This document shows, piece after piece, positions 1-9,528 of a stretch of 64,000 nucleotides of DNA. The notes below the pieces were generated by a model. The model was not told the DNA's origin and did not search any database. It was given only the letters and a program-made list of their open reading frames with translations. The stretch covers positions 248,001-312,000 of the forward strand of contig NZ_VDBO01000001.1 of assembly GCF_005930355.1 (NCBI RefSeq), in the 5' to 3' direction. This stretch comes from Paenibacillus sinopodophylli (GTDB lineage: Bacteria; Bacillota; Bacilli; Paenibacillales; Paenibacillaceae). The number at the start of each line of letters is the position of its first letter. Within the stretch, counting starts at the first letter, position 1. The position numbers and the translations under genes are program-made.

Positions 1-645
1 CTGGAATGGCTCGAACGCAGCGGGTTATTTCGCTCAGAAGAAATATCGCTGCATCGTATCTCCGAATATTTGATTGTTGCGAGAATACTTGCGGGTTCTG
101 AACGTACAGCGGCTGCAATGGAGCTACTTGATAAGATGCAGCAATTAATGGATAAAAATACCAGACTTAGGGATCGCATCAAATTACTGATCGTTCAATG
201 TGTCGTATATGGGATGTCTGATCAGTTAGAAGCTTCGCTTGAAAAGCTGCAGTATGCTATGGAAATTGCTGAGCCGGTAGGGTACATACGCAGCTTTATT
301 GACGAAGGTCCAATGATGGTCGAGATGATCAAGCAATTTGCAAAAAGACAGCAGCATGTTCTAGAAGCGGATGTTACGGTCTCTAAGGATTACGTTATAC
401 GCCTCTTGCAAGCATCTGGTGATTGGTCCTTAGACGAGCAGCAGCCAATCGAACGCTTGACCGATCAGGAAATGAAGGTGCTGCTCTTGGTTGCGGACGG
501 TTTGCAGAACAAAGAAATCGCTCTTCGCCTCCACATTACGATTGAAACGGTTAAGTACCATATCAAAAATATTTATCGGAAGCTTGATGCTAATAACCGT
601 ATTCGAGTTCTACAGCGAGCCAAAGAATTGCGAATCATTACTTGA
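1..645 (+). CDS. LuxR-family (MalT-like) transcriptional regulator, C-terminal part
   Basis: The frame is open from the first base, so the gene starts outside the window and only about 214 C-terminal residues are seen. The last 65 residues form a LuxR/GerE helix-turn-helix with the typical LTDQE start, the NKEIA recognition turn and the VKYHIKNIYRKL helix. The segment before it is helical and resembles the tetratricopeptide-like arm of MalT-type ATP-dependent regulators (LAL family). That assignment is inference, because the ATPase domain is not in the window. The inducer and target are not visible. The stop overlaps a possible TTG start of the next small gene. Confidence 0.85.
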   Translation: MEWLERSGLFRSEEISLHRISEYLIVARILAGSERTAAAMELLDKMQQLMDKNTRLRDRIKLLIVQCVVYGMSDQLEASLEKLQYAMEIAEPVGYIRSFIDEGPMMVEMIKQFAKRQQHVLEADVTVSKDYVIRLLQASGDWSLDEQQPIERLTDQEMKVLLLVADGLQNKEIALRLHITIETVKYHIKNIYRKLDANNRIRVLQRAKELRIIT

Positions 646-980
646 ACACGAATAGGGTGATTTACGGATCCAAAGTTTATTCACCTGAAAGTGATACAAC
701 TTATACGATTGAAGCAATATCAGAGAAGCGACTGGGCATGTATGCCGAGAACTTAACAGAGGATGAGTGTTTCCAATTATTTCAAGATGTACAAACACGA
801 ATAAACATCAACCAAGAGATCAAGATTATCGAAATACATAGTGGAATGAGTAAAATTGTAATGATGTTCGATCGACCGACATATAGGGAATGGGATTGCT
901 TGTATGTCGAACATGATAAGGTCTACTATCCGATTGGTGTAGGTTTGGCTGCTAGTTTTGACGCTGGTTCGAATAGTTAG
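642..980 (+). CDS. Small hypothetical protein
   Basis: A 112-residue frame starting at TTG and overlapping the stop of the LuxR gene by four bases. I do not recognise the family. The sequence is mixed alpha/beta, with no signal peptide or membrane segment. The middle contains the pattern IKIIEIHSGMSK followed by aromatic residues. No clear Shine-Dalgarno precedes the TTG, so the exact start is uncertain. It sits between the LuxR gene and a flavoprotein gene 24 bases downstream, and may be translationally coupled to either. Confidence 0.45.
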   Translation: MNTNRVIYGSKVYSPESDTTYTIEAISEKRLGMYAENLTEDECFQLFQDVQTRININQEIKIIEIHSGMSKIVMMFDRPTYREWDCLYVEHDKVYYPIGVGLAASFDAGSNS

Positions 981-1004
981 ATTACAGAAGGAAGTGGAAT
1001 CATC

Positions 1005-2129
1005 ATGAAGGTAATTGTCATTGGAGCGGGAATCGCCGGTGCATCGACAGCCTACCAATTGGCTAAGCAGGGGGTAGAGATCCTCATCGTGGATCGAAAA
1101 GACGCAGGTCAAGCTACGGATGCAGCTGCCGGCATTATTTGTCCATGGCTGTCGCAGCGGCGGAATAAGGCGTGGTACCGGCTTGCGAAGGCTGGAGCGA
1201 GTTATTATCCAGAGCTTATTGACGAGCTTGAAAGGGAGGGAGAAACTGAAACCGGCTATGCCATGGTCGGAGCCCTCAGTATACATACGGATTCGGAGAA
1301 GATTGACAAGATGGAACAGCGAGCATTTAAACGAATTGAAGATGCGCCAGAGATAGGCAAGATTACTCGGCTTGATGAGTACAGTACCCGCGAACTCTTC
1401 CCACTGCTTGAGGAAGGATATTCCTCCCTTCATATTAGCGGGGCCGCTCGCGTCGATGGTCGAGCACTGCGTGATGCATTGCTTCGATCTGCACAAAGGA
1501 ACGGAGCAGAGCTAATCTATGGGGATGCTAAGGTGGAATTTCAATCCAAACGTGCAACAGGCGCAATCGTTGGTACGAATCGCTATCAAGCTGATAAAGT
1601 GATCGTGTGTGCAGGTGCTTGGGCGCAGCCGCTGCTACAACCTTTGGGCATTGATTTCAAGGTGAGCTATCAGAAAGCACAGATCATGCACCTGCAGGTT
1701 CCAGACGCCAATCAAAACATTGGGAATTGGCCTGTCGTTATGCCTCCTTCCGATCAATACATGCTCGCGTTTGAACAGCAGAAGATCGTAATTGGGGCGA
1801 CACATGAAAATGATATTGAAAGCTACGATACCAGAATCACACCTGGCGGTATAAATGAGATTTTAACAAAATGCCTTGCATTCGCACCTGAGCTGGCCAC
1901 TAGTACGTTCGAGGAGGTTAGAGTGGGCTTCCGCCCATTTACAGCTGATTTTCTCCCGGTCATTGGCGCCATTCCAGAGTGGGACGGACTGCTTGCGGTT
2001 AACGGACTCGGGGCTTCAGGACTAACGATGGGTCCTTATATTGGCGTACAGCTGGCTAAGCTAGCGCTAGGAATGGAGTTAGATATTGATCTTCAAGATT
2101 ATGACATTAGCAAAGCAATAAGCAAGTAA
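1005..2129 (+). CDS. FAD-dependent oxidoreductase, DAO family (glycine oxidase/amino-acid oxidase-like)
   Basis: 374 residues, the usual length for DAO-fold oxidases such as glycine oxidase or sarcosine oxidase-like enzymes. The N-terminus has the dinucleotide-binding motif GAGIAGASTAYQLA, followed by an acidic end to strand two. The C-terminus carries the second FAD motif, GFRPFTADFLPVIG, and the NGLGASGLTMGP signature. It is expected to oxidise an amine or amino acid in the cytoplasm. The substrate cannot be deduced. The start follows an AGAAGGAAGTGG ribosome binding site. It may be co-transcribed with the small gene just upstream. Confidence 0.85.
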   Translation: MKVIVIGAGIAGASTAYQLAKQGVEILIVDRKDAGQATDAAAGIICPWLSQRRNKAWYRLAKAGASYYPELIDELEREGETETGYAMVGALSIHTDSEKIDKMEQRAFKRIEDAPEIGKITRLDEYSTRELFPLLEEGYSSLHISGAARVDGRALRDALLRSAQRNGAELIYGDAKVEFQSKRATGAIVGTNRYQADKVIVCAGAWAQPLLQPLGIDFKVSYQKAQIMHLQVPDANQNIGNWPVVMPPSDQYMLAFEQQKIVIGATHENDIESYDTRITPGGINEILTKCLAFAPELATSTFEEVRVGFRPFTADFLPVIGAIPEWDGLLAVNGLGASGLTMGPYIGVQLAKLALGMELDIDLQDYDISKAISK

Positions 2130-2237
2130 AACCGCCTTCTGCGTCCTTAAGACGCTGAAGTAGCTTTGTCGGTGAAATATAAGCTCTTTATAAGCTAACA
2201 AACTTATAAATCCTTATATTTTGGAATAAACCATCCC

Positions 2238-3329
2238 TCATGATTTATTTTTGACCGATGTTTTTATTAATGCTACCAAGAAAATTAAGGTGGTTAACCC
2301 ACCTTCAATAGATAATGCGACATAAGGAAACCAATGGCTCAAATATTCTTCTACGATGTAACTATTCTGACTATAGGGGAACACGGGGCTGAAAATGATG
2401 ATAGATCCAAAAATATAAACCCATATGGTGTGTGTGCGATTTTTAAACAACTGCGCAGTGCCGACGGTAACAGAATAAAATAAGGTTGATATCGTAATAA
2501 ACGAGCCAGAAATGAAAATAAGCAGGAGTAAAACTTCTATTCGTTCAAAAATGATAAAGTGTGATATTCTCGTCAGAATATAGATGGGATTCTCGAATTG
2601 ACCAGCCATATTACTGCCCATTGTTGCAATGCTGTACAGAAGGAAAAGTGTCATAATAAAAGAACCTAGAATAACAGCTGATACTTTCACCTTTAATGTT
2701 TTTTTCGGAGCCTTCATATGTGGCATAAGCATACCCATTATGACACAAATGCCAAACCAGCTTCCTGGATATATGGCTCCTAACGTTGAAGGTAGGAATC
2801 CATTCTCGAATTGAGGAAACAATAGTCCAATGTGAACATAAGGAAGCGCACTGGCAAACAAGATCAGCGATGTTAGCAGTATTAATACGCCTATAATCTG
2901 ACTTAGGCGGGCTATCGTCTCAATGCCTTTCCCTGCGGCGAAGCCTGCACAAATCGTCATGGTTATCGAGAATACAATCCGAGGCGTTTCAGGCATGAAG
3001 GATCGGGATAGAAAATCGCAAAAAATCCACATCGATGTAATGATCGCACCAAGAAAAAAAATAAGATAGATGACATTGATGACCCTTCCGAGGAAGCCCA
3101 TAATCTCATTTGTATATTGAATGAGAGATTGTTCGCGGTATTTCAGCCCTAACCAATAGAGCAGAGAGGCAACATAAACATCTATGAGCGTGCCTAAAAC
3201 CATCGAGAACCAAAGGTCTTGTTTTACTTTTCCTACAAGCTGACTGGGTACAGAAAAGAAAGTTAGGGATGCTATGGCGACGAATATGATGAAAAAAAAT
3301 TGTCCATTTGAAATTTTATTTTTAATCAT
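2238..3329 (-). CDS. Spore germinant receptor B subunit, GerAB family (operon 1)
   Basis: 363 residues of largely hydrophobic sequence with about ten predicted membrane segments, matching the GerAB/GerKB amino acid-permease-like subunit of spore germinant receptors. The B subunit sits in the spore inner membrane and binds or helps sense the germinant. The ATG lies inside the end of the upstream GerAC gene (8-base overlap), so the two are coupled. The gene order here is A-C-B, not the A-B-C of the classical gerA operon. The germinant cannot be read from the sequence. Confidence 0.9.
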   Translation of the reverse strand: MIKNKISNGQFFFIIFVAIASLTFFSVPSQLVGKVKQDLWFSMVLGTLIDVYVASLLYWLGLKYREQSLIQYTNEIMGFLGRVINVIYLIFFLGAIITSMWIFCDFLSRSFMPETPRIVFSITMTICAGFAAGKGIETIARLSQIIGVLILLTSLILFASALPYVHIGLLFPQFENGFLPSTLGAIYPGSWFGICVIMGMLMPHMKAPKKTLKVKVSAVILGSFIMTLFLLYSIATMGSNMAGQFENPIYILTRISHFIIFERIEVLLLLIFISGSFITISTLFYSVTVGTAQLFKNRTHTIWVYIFGSIIIFSPVFPYSQNSYIVEEYLSHWFPYVALSIEGGLTTLIFLVALIKTSVKNKS

Positions 3330-4491
3330 CTTTATCGTCCTTTTTTATACTTCTGTTAATGAGTAATCCTGATTTCACTAAACGAACATCTGTATCCACA
3401 GCGAGCTCAATCGTTTTCAGCGTGGCCCCCCAATTCGCTTCGATCGATTTCCACTTTTCAGGATAAGTACGATGAACGACATCTCCAAAACCAACGGCAT
3501 CACTCTGATAGGTATCAAAGGTTTTATGCAAGGTATGCTTAATGCCCGTGTTCAAATATTGGTTTAATTTGGTTTCAATCGTATGAGACACTTGTTGAGA
3601 GGCTAGATCAAGCGCTTCTGTTGACGTTTTGATATGGGCGTCACATTTCATTAGAATAGACATGACCAATTGATTGTTTTTGAATTGTGCTGTAGTTTTA
3701 ATGTGAATATTTGTCAAATCGAAATCAATAAATTCATCATTTTTGATTTTGACTTGAATGACACCTGTTTTTGAGGAGCGAGACAGCCAATTAACGATTC
3801 GACTTTCATCTAACGATAACCAGCCCGACATTTTGTCGCCATTAAATACAGCAAGCTTTCCGATTTCCATGATGATTTGTTTGGATTCAGATGCAAAAGG
3901 CGATATGCCTGGGACAGCAGCCTCATAGCTGGATTGATTTAAACGGGATAGAAATTGGTACAATTCAATGCCGCCTCGTGCTGTATTGTTCGTTTTGTCC
4001 TTTAAATAAGCTTTCCATTCATCTGAGGAAACGGCAAGGAGTTCCTTAGAGCGGCTTAGTGCGTCCTTCGCAGTCGAATTAGAGATAAGAACCCAGCTAT
4101 TGAAATTTTGGTTCGGCTCACGCCAAAAATAATCAACAATATTTGACAGCCCGTTTTTAGCTAGTTTTTCGCTAATTAGAATGGCACGTGTTTGGGAAAA
4201 AAATAAGTTTTTTTTCGATTGTTTTTTGATTATCTCAATGGCTTCGTGAATGGTGTGTCCAGTTGCCGTATAAATCGCAACGGCCCTGCGCTGCTGAGTA
4301 GCTCCACCAGCAGCAACAGGCAGCGTAGGATTCACTAACTGAAGAGAAACCTGTAATTTCTGGTCTTCATCCAAATCCAAGCCAATAGCAGAAACGACTG
4401 TTAATTGATCGAAGTTAATTTGACTCCAACAACCGCTAATCATCATGATCATAGAAGCCGCAACTATGCATTTCAAATAACGAATGACCAC
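3322..4491 (-). CDS. Spore germinant receptor C subunit lipoprotein, Ger(x)C family (operon 1)
   Basis: About 389 residues. The frame can be extended to 4548, but a strong AGGGAGGG site seven bases before the GTG at 4491 favours that start. That start gives a standard lipoprotein signal: positive N-terminus, hydrophobic stretch, then MISGC, with the Cys for lipidation near residue 21. This is followed by the CWSQINFDQLT region characteristic of Ger(x)C proteins (CWDRxEINDL type). The protein is expected to be anchored on the outer face of the inner spore membrane, in complex with the A and B subunits encoded beside it. Confidence 0.9.
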   Translation of the reverse strand: MVIRYLKCIVAASMIMMISGCWSQINFDQLTVVSAIGLDLDEDQKLQVSLQLVNPTLPVAAGGATQQRRAVAIYTATGHTIHEAIEIIKKQSKKNLFFSQTRAILISEKLAKNGLSNIVDYFWREPNQNFNSWVLISNSTAKDALSRSKELLAVSSDEWKAYLKDKTNNTARGGIELYQFLSRLNQSSYEAAVPGISPFASESKQIIMEIGKLAVFNGDKMSGWLSLDESRIVNWLSRSSKTGVIQVKIKNDEFIDFDLTNIHIKTTAQFKNNQLVMSILMKCDAHIKTSTEALDLASQQVSHTIETKLNQYLNTGIKHTLHKTFDTYQSDAVGFGDVVHRTYPEKWKSIEANWGATLKTIELAVDTDVRLVKSGLLINRSIKKDDKDD

Positions 4492-4517
4492 AGTTGAACC
4501 CTCCCTGAGCTGCCGTG

Positions 4518-5957
4518 CTATTTTTGTCTTTTTCGAAGAGTGAACCATGGTACCCGCACGAGTGCTCGCTCAGCTTCTTTTGGCCTGAATGGCGCAAAGG
4601 GAGCGAGGTATGGCATGCCCACTGATTTGATGGATGAGAGGTGAATGCCCAATAGGAACAAACCGATCATAATCCCATACAAACCTAGGAACGAGGCCAG
4701 AATAATCATAACAAAACGCAATAAGCGAATGGTTGCCGATAACGAGATCGATGGGATGGTGAATGAAGCAATTGCAGTACCTGCCACAATAATGACGGAT
4801 GGCGATGAAATAATGCCTGCTTTGACCGCGGATTCACCAATGACCAATGCCCCGACAATGCTGATTGCAGAGCCAATCGATTTGGGCATTCGTATGCTCG
4901 CTTCCCTTAACCCTTCGAAGGTTAATTCCATAAGCAAGGTTTCCATGAGTAGTGGAAAGGGTACGCCGTCCCGAGCAGACAAAATGCTGCTTAACAGCTG
5001 TGGAGGCACCATTTCTGGATGATAAGTGAGTACTCCCAAATAAGACGCAGGCAATAACAATGTAATAAAAAAGCCTATAAATCGAATCCAACGGATGAAC
5101 GTTGCGATTGGATAAGATAAATACAAATCTTCCGTTGTTTTCAGCAGATGAAATAGCGTGCAGGGAAGCACTAATGCAAACGGGGTTCCATCTACAATGA
5201 TGGCTACGCGTCCTTCAAGAATGGCTCCTGCAACATCATCAGGCCGCTCTGTGCTATATACGGTTGGGAAAAAAGAACTGGGACTGTCTTTAATCAGATC
5301 CTCAATATATTGCGATTCTAATATGGCATCAATGTCTATATGATCGAGCCGAGTACGGACTTCTGAAACGGTATCCGGATTGGCCCGGTCGAAAATGTAC
5401 ATCATTGCAATTTTTGTATGTGACATATTGCCTATCCAATGATTCTCAACGCGAACCAATTTGTTTTTCACGCGACGACGAATAAGCGAAATGTTGGTAT
5501 CGATGGATTCTACGAAGCCATCTCTCGGCCCTCGTATGACGCTTGTTGAAGCGGGTTCATCAATGCTCCGTGTTTCCAAACCTTGCGTATTCGCTGCAAT
5601 CATGATGTCAATTCCCTCGATAATGACAACGGACCAGCCATTTATGAGTAAAGGGATTAACGATTCATAGCTTGTTACTTGTATGACTTCGGTTGTGGTT
5701 ATTAAAGAATGACTAATGAAATTTATTGTAGTTTCATCTGAATCAACACGATTGATGGATCTGCTTCCGCTCATAAGCGGTGAAATAATATCATTGTTTA
5801 AGCTTTGTTTGTTAATCAATCCATCTACCCACATGATCAGAGCAGGGGTGTTATCACTTCCAATTTGACACTGTCTAAAAGAGAGATCCGAACTATGTCC
5901 GAGCTCTTGATCGATATATTCAAAGGCGGCTTTCAATGTACCAGTGAAGTTTCTCAT
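4518..5957 (-). CDS. Spore germinant receptor A subunit, GerAA family (operon 1)
   Basis: 479 residues with the GerAA architecture: a large hydrophilic N-terminal half, then about five membrane segments beginning near residue 290. Family landmarks include GPRDGFVESIDTN, EGRVAIIVDGTPFAL and the PFPLLMETLLMELTFEGLREA region. It forms the receptor with the C and B subunits encoded downstream on the same strand. An AAGGAGA site precedes the ATG. The operon is divergent from the two-component system at 6111; about 150 bases separate them. Confidence 0.92.
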   Translation of the reverse strand: MRNFTGTLKAAFEYIDQELGHSSDLSFRQCQIGSDNTPALIMWVDGLINKQSLNNDIISPLMSGSRSINRVDSDETTINFISHSLITTTEVIQVTSYESLIPLLINGWSVVIIEGIDIMIAANTQGLETRSIDEPASTSVIRGPRDGFVESIDTNISLIRRRVKNKLVRVENHWIGNMSHTKIAMMYIFDRANPDTVSEVRTRLDHIDIDAILESQYIEDLIKDSPSSFFPTVYSTERPDDVAGAILEGRVAIIVDGTPFALVLPCTLFHLLKTTEDLYLSYPIATFIRWIRFIGFFITLLLPASYLGVLTYHPEMVPPQLLSSILSARDGVPFPLLMETLLMELTFEGLREASIRMPKSIGSAISIVGALVIGESAVKAGIISSPSVIIVAGTAIASFTIPSISLSATIRLLRFVMIILASFLGLYGIMIGLFLLGIHLSSIKSVGMPYLAPFAPFRPKEAERALVRVPWFTLRKRQK

Positions 5958-6028
5958 GTCGTTCTCCTTGGAAGAGGGTATGTCACTTTGGATAGTATGG
6001 CTGAAATTGGCTAATTTATGCGGAAGGA

Positions 6029-6058
6029 TTGACGTTGAGAAACATTATCAAATACAAT
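6029..6058 (+). promoter_or_regulatory. Candidate sigma-A promoter for the two-component system
   Basis: TTGACG at 6029-6034 and TACAAT at 6053-6058 are separated by 18 bases. They lie in the gap between the divergent gerAA gene and the response regulator. Seen by eye only; no transcription start is known. Confidence 0.45.
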
Positions 6059-6110
6059 GATGGAAATAATGCGTTAGACGAGCATGCTGCATAAAAAGGC
6101 GGGTCACGGA

Positions 6111-6788
6111 ATGAAAAGAGTGTTGCTCATCGAAGATGAGAGAAATTTAGCAAGGTTTATTGAGCTGGAGCTGCGGCATGAATCGTTTGAAATTGTTGTT
6201 GAAACGGATGGGAATAGCGGCTTGGAGCTTGCCCTGCGTGAGGAATGGGATGCTATCTTGCTTGATCTGATGCTACCAGGGCTTGACGGCTTGGAGGTAT
6301 GCCGCCGGATTCGCGTATCAAAAACTACGCCTATTCTAATGCTGACTGCTAGAGATAGCATTTCGGATCGCGTCTCAGGTCTTGACAGCGGAGCGGACGA
6401 CTATATTCCAAAGCCGTTCGCGATTGAGGAGCTTCTGGCGCGGCTTCGTGTTGTGTTCAGAAGACAGGAGAAAGCTGCCGAGGAGAAGCGTTCGACATTA
6501 ATTTTTGGCGAACTCAGCATTGATTTAGACGCAAGAATCGTGAGCAAAGGAACGGAAACGATAGGATTAACGAAGCGGGAATTCGAGTTATTGCTCGCTT
6601 TCATGCAGAATCCGAACCGTGTGCTTTCGCGTGAAACGCTTCTTGATAAGGTATGGGGCTTCGATGCAGCTGTAGATACGAATGTTGTCGACGTCTATGT
6701 ACGATATTTGCGTAATAAAATAGATTCGCCGGAGCAAGAGAGCTGTATTCAAACGCAGCGCGGTGTAGGATATGTGATGCGGAAATGA
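6111..6788 (+). CDS. OmpR/PhoB-family response regulator
   Basis: 225 residues from the ATG at 6111. An upstream ATG at 6084 is in frame but lacks a ribosome binding site. The receiver domain shows the acidic pair IEDE near residues 7-10, the phospho-acceptor Asp at about 52 in LLDLMLPGLDG, and the conserved Lys in PKPF. The C-terminal half is a winged helix with the LTKREFELL start and VDVYVRYLRNKI recognition region. It overlaps the histidine kinase gene by four bases, so the two form a cognate pair. The iron importer genes follow the kinase after a terminator, so no regulatory link to them is implied. Confidence 0.95.
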   Translation: MKRVLLIEDERNLARFIELELRHESFEIVVETDGNSGLELALREEWDAILLDLMLPGLDGLEVCRRIRVSKTTPILMLTARDSISDRVSGLDSGADDYIPKPFAIEELLARLRVVFRRQEKAAEEKRSTLIFGELSIDLDARIVSKGTETIGLTKREFELLLAFMQNPNRVLSRETLLDKVWGFDAAVDTNVVDVYVRYLRNKIDSPEQESCIQTQRGVGYVMRK

Positions 6789-8215
6789 AAAGTTTGCGCC
6801 TATGGTTCTCCCGTTTTCCGATTAAGTGGAAGCTGACCTTATGGTCAGCTTTGCTGCTGTTTCTGCTGTTTGCTGCGTATAACGCTGTTCAATATGTGTT
6901 TGTGGAGAGTTGGATGGTGAAGCAAGCGGAAACGAATACGAAAGAGGATATGCGTGAGATACTGAATTATTTATTGGAGAAGGAGTTCACCTTCGAGGAA
7001 TCCGAGATGGCTTCCATACGCAGCTTCCTCGAGAAGGTGAATGAACGCAATCAGCTGATTCGGCTGTTAGATGAGGATGGCGATCAATTACTTGTCGTCT
7101 CAGAAAATATACCTGAGCGTTGGATGACGGTCTACCCAGTTGGGGAGCTTGCTGCCAAAGGGACGTGGTTTCTAGACGATAATTTGCTGCTTATGAGGAG
7201 CCCGCTTACGATATTCTCTTTTAATGGCACGGTGGAAATTGTGAAAAACAATAAGGAATTCGAGAAGCTCAGTACTGATTTTTTTCGGATCATGCTCATC
7301 TGCTGCTTTGGGGCGGTCATTATAAGCGGCATTGGCGGCGGCCTGCTTGCACGTCAACTGCTGAAACCAATTCAAACAATGAACGATGCGATGGTTGGCG
7401 TGAAGAATAAAGGTGTTAAGGAACGTGTACAGCTGAATGAGAACAAAAATGATGAGATTGCATCGTTAATGAAGCTGTTTAACGAAATGATGGATCAACT
7501 CGAGCGATCCTTTGATCAGCAGAAGCAATTTGTTGAGGATGCCTCCCATGAGCTTCGAACACCTGTCGCGATTATGGAAGGGCATATGAAGCTGCTGAAA
7601 CGGTGGGGCAAGGATGATCCTGTGATACTTGAGGAATCATTAGACGTATCCATACAAGAGCTTGCACGTTTGAAAGGGCTGGTTCAGGAGCTGCTTGCCC
7701 TTTCTCGCGCAGAGAAGGAGCTTCCCGCGACAGACGAGCAATGGCCGCATTCCGTTAAAACCGTAAGGAAGCTTATTGTGAATATGAAGCTGCTCTATCC
7801 GGATTTTCAATTTGAAGTGGAGCTTGAACCGATTTCAAATACGATTCTGTTTGTTTCGGAACAGCATTTGGAGCAAATACTGCTCATCTTGCTTAATAAT
7901 GCGATCCGTTATTCAGGTGAGAGCAAGTTGATCAAGGTGTTGGGCATTCTTCAAGAGGATAAGGTGCTCTTGTCTGTGATAGACTTTGGTATAGGCATAT
8001 CGGAAACAGATTTACCGCTTGTAACAAATCGCTTCTACCGGGCAGACAGGTCTAGGAGCGGCGCTAGTGGTGGGCACGGTCTAGGATTATCGATCGCGAC
8101 GCGGCTCGTTCAGCGTTATGACGGTCGTTTGCTCATGGCTAGCAAGGTGGGGGAAGGTACGATCGTTACCCTTGTCCTGCAGAAGAAACGGCTGAAGCCG
8201 TCCTCGGGCGGATAA
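6785..8215 (+). CDS. Membrane sensor histidine kinase
   Basis: 476 residues. Transmembrane segments lie near residues 17-37 and 168-188 and flank an extracytoplasmic sensor region of about 130 residues. A HAMP linker follows, then HisKA with the phospho-acceptor His at about 255 in SHELRTP. The ATPase domain has the N box (NNAIRYS), G1 (DFGIGI) and G2 (GLGLSIA). It is expected to phosphorylate the response regulator encoded just upstream (ATGA overlap). The sensor domain has no recognisable ligand motif. A hairpin terminator follows at 8241. Confidence 0.95.
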   Translation: MKSLRLWFSRFPIKWKLTLWSALLLFLLFAAYNAVQYVFVESWMVKQAETNTKEDMREILNYLLEKEFTFEESEMASIRSFLEKVNERNQLIRLLDEDGDQLLVVSENIPERWMTVYPVGELAAKGTWFLDDNLLLMRSPLTIFSFNGTVEIVKNNKEFEKLSTDFFRIMLICCFGAVIISGIGGGLLARQLLKPIQTMNDAMVGVKNKGVKERVQLNENKNDEIASLMKLFNEMMDQLERSFDQQKQFVEDASHELRTPVAIMEGHMKLLKRWGKDDPVILEESLDVSIQELARLKGLVQELLALSRAEKELPATDEQWPHSVKTVRKLIVNMKLLYPDFQFEVELEPISNTILFVSEQHLEQILLILLNNAIRYSGESKLIKVLGILQEDKVLLSVIDFGIGISETDLPLVTNRFYRADRSRSGASGGHGLGLSIATRLVQRYDGRLLMASKVGEGTIVTLVLQKKRLKPSSGG

Positions 8216-8240
8216 GCTCACGTTTCGGGTAGAAATATAG

Positions 8241-8279
8241 AAAAAGTTGCCCGGAATTAAAATTCGGACAACTTTTTTT
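8241..8279 (+). terminator. Rho-independent terminator after the two-component operon
   Basis: AAAAAGTTG pairs with CAACTTTTT, continued by an inner CCG/CGG and AATT/AATT stem with minor mismatches, and ends in a run of T. Confidence 0.85.
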
Positions 8280-8338
8280 ATTTTCACAGCATTTTCTCAT
8301 TTTCGTTCGTTACAATAAGAACTGTTGAGTTGTGGTAA

Positions 8339-8353
8339 TGATATTCATTATCA
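8339..8353 (+). promoter_or_regulatory. Fur box upstream of the iron importer
   Basis: TGATATTCATTATCA matches the Bacillus 7-1-7 Fur box (TGATAATNATTATCA) at 14 of 15 positions. It lies 34 bases before the start of the substrate-binding protein gene, where a repressor would block the promoter. Iron-responsive repression is inferred from the match and from the function of the genes. Confidence 0.8.
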
Positions 8354-8386
8354 AATAAAAATAAAAGAATGTGAGGTACTACCCCG

Positions 8387-9526
8387 ATGAAAAAGAAAAA
8401 TATTGTAGGAATCATCATGCTAACGATGCTGACAGTGCTCGTACTAGCAGGCTGTGGAGCTAATCATACAGCGAATAATAAGTCAGCAGCATCGTCTCCA
8501 TCTCCTGAGGCAAGCGAGCAGGCTGCTAATACCGAAGGTAATAAGAATGATGCGGTCAAGGATGATGGCAAGGATCAAATCGTAAACGTATTTACTGCAA
8601 GACACTATGATGTGGACAGCCAGCTTTTTGATGCTTTTACAAAGGCAACAGGCATTAAGGTTAATGAGATCAAGGGTACGGCAGAGGAACTGGTTGAACG
8701 ATTGAAGCGTGAAGGAGAGAGCTCTGAAGCCGATTTGTTCATTACCGTTGATGGAGGAGTGTTGAATTATGCGAAGCAAAATGAGGTGCTTCAGCCGATT
8801 CAATCGACAGTTGTTGATAGCAATGTGCCGGCAGAGTGGCGCGATACTGAAAACAATTGGGTAGGGATTGCAACGCGAGCGCGGGTTATCGTCTATGCTA
8901 AGGACCGTGTGAAGCCTGAGCAATTGTCCACATACGAGGATCTGGCAAGTGATAAGTGGAAAGGCAAAGTATTAGCTCGCTCTTCATCAAGCCTGTATAA
9001 CCAATCACTTCTAGCTTCCTTTATCGAACTGAACGGGGAACCGGCAGCAGAGGCTTGGGCCAGAGGGATCGTTGCGAATTTCGCCCGTGATCCAGAAGGT
9101 GGAGACCGTGATCAAGCGAAGGCAGTTGTAGCAGGACTTGGCGATGTGGCTATTATGAATACTTATTATGTAGGGCAAATGCTTCACTCAAAGGATGCGG
9201 AAGAGGTTAAAGTAGCAGAGCAAATTGGCGTGTTCTTCCCGAACCAAGAAACGACAGGAGCACACTTGAATATTAGTGGCGTTGGTCTTACCAAGTATGC
9301 GAAGAACAAAGATAACGCAGTTAAGCTGATCGAGTATATGACATGTAAGGATGGTCAAACGCTGCTGACACAAGGAAGCTTTGAGTTCCCAGTCAATGTA
9401 GCAGCAGAGAAGCCTGAACTTCTAAAGAACTGGGGAGATTTCAAAACACAGCAGCTTAACTTCTCCAAGCTAGGCGATCATAATAAAAAAGCAGTTGAGC
9501 TTCTAGCGAAGGTAGGCTGGAAATAG
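8387..9526 (+). CDS. Ferric iron ABC transporter substrate-binding lipoprotein (FbpA/FutA family)
   Basis: 379 residues. The N-terminus is a lipoprotein signal ending in VLAGC (Cys at about 23). An Asn/Ser/Ala-rich linker follows, then a bacterial extracellular solute-binding domain of the Fe3+ type, with VNVFTARHYDVD and GTAEELVERLKREGESSEADLF as landmarks. It should capture ferric iron at the outer membrane face of the cell and deliver it to the permease encoded next. Start: ATG after a GTGAGGTACT leader. The upstream Fur box and the downstream permease and ATPase genes support the assignment. Confidence 0.9.
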   Translation: MKKKNIVGIIMLTMLTVLVLAGCGANHTANNKSAASSPSPEASEQAANTEGNKNDAVKDDGKDQIVNVFTARHYDVDSQLFDAFTKATGIKVNEIKGTAEELVERLKREGESSEADLFITVDGGVLNYAKQNEVLQPIQSTVVDSNVPAEWRDTENNWVGIATRARVIVYAKDRVKPEQLSTYEDLASDKWKGKVLARSSSSLYNQSLLASFIELNGEPAAEAWARGIVANFARDPEGGDRDQAKAVVAGLGDVAIMNTYYVGQMLHSKDAEEVKVAEQIGVFFPNQETTGAHLNISGVGLTKYAKNKDNAVKLIEYMTCKDGQTLLTQGSFEFPVNVAAEKPELLKNWGDFKTQQLNFSKLGDHNKKAVELLAKVGWK

Positions 9527-9528
9527 AA

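Noticed and set aside
777..1496. 239-codon minus-strand frame opposite the flavoprotein gene
   Set aside because: It lies across two plus-strand genes with clear domains. The translation has no family features and no ribosome binding site.
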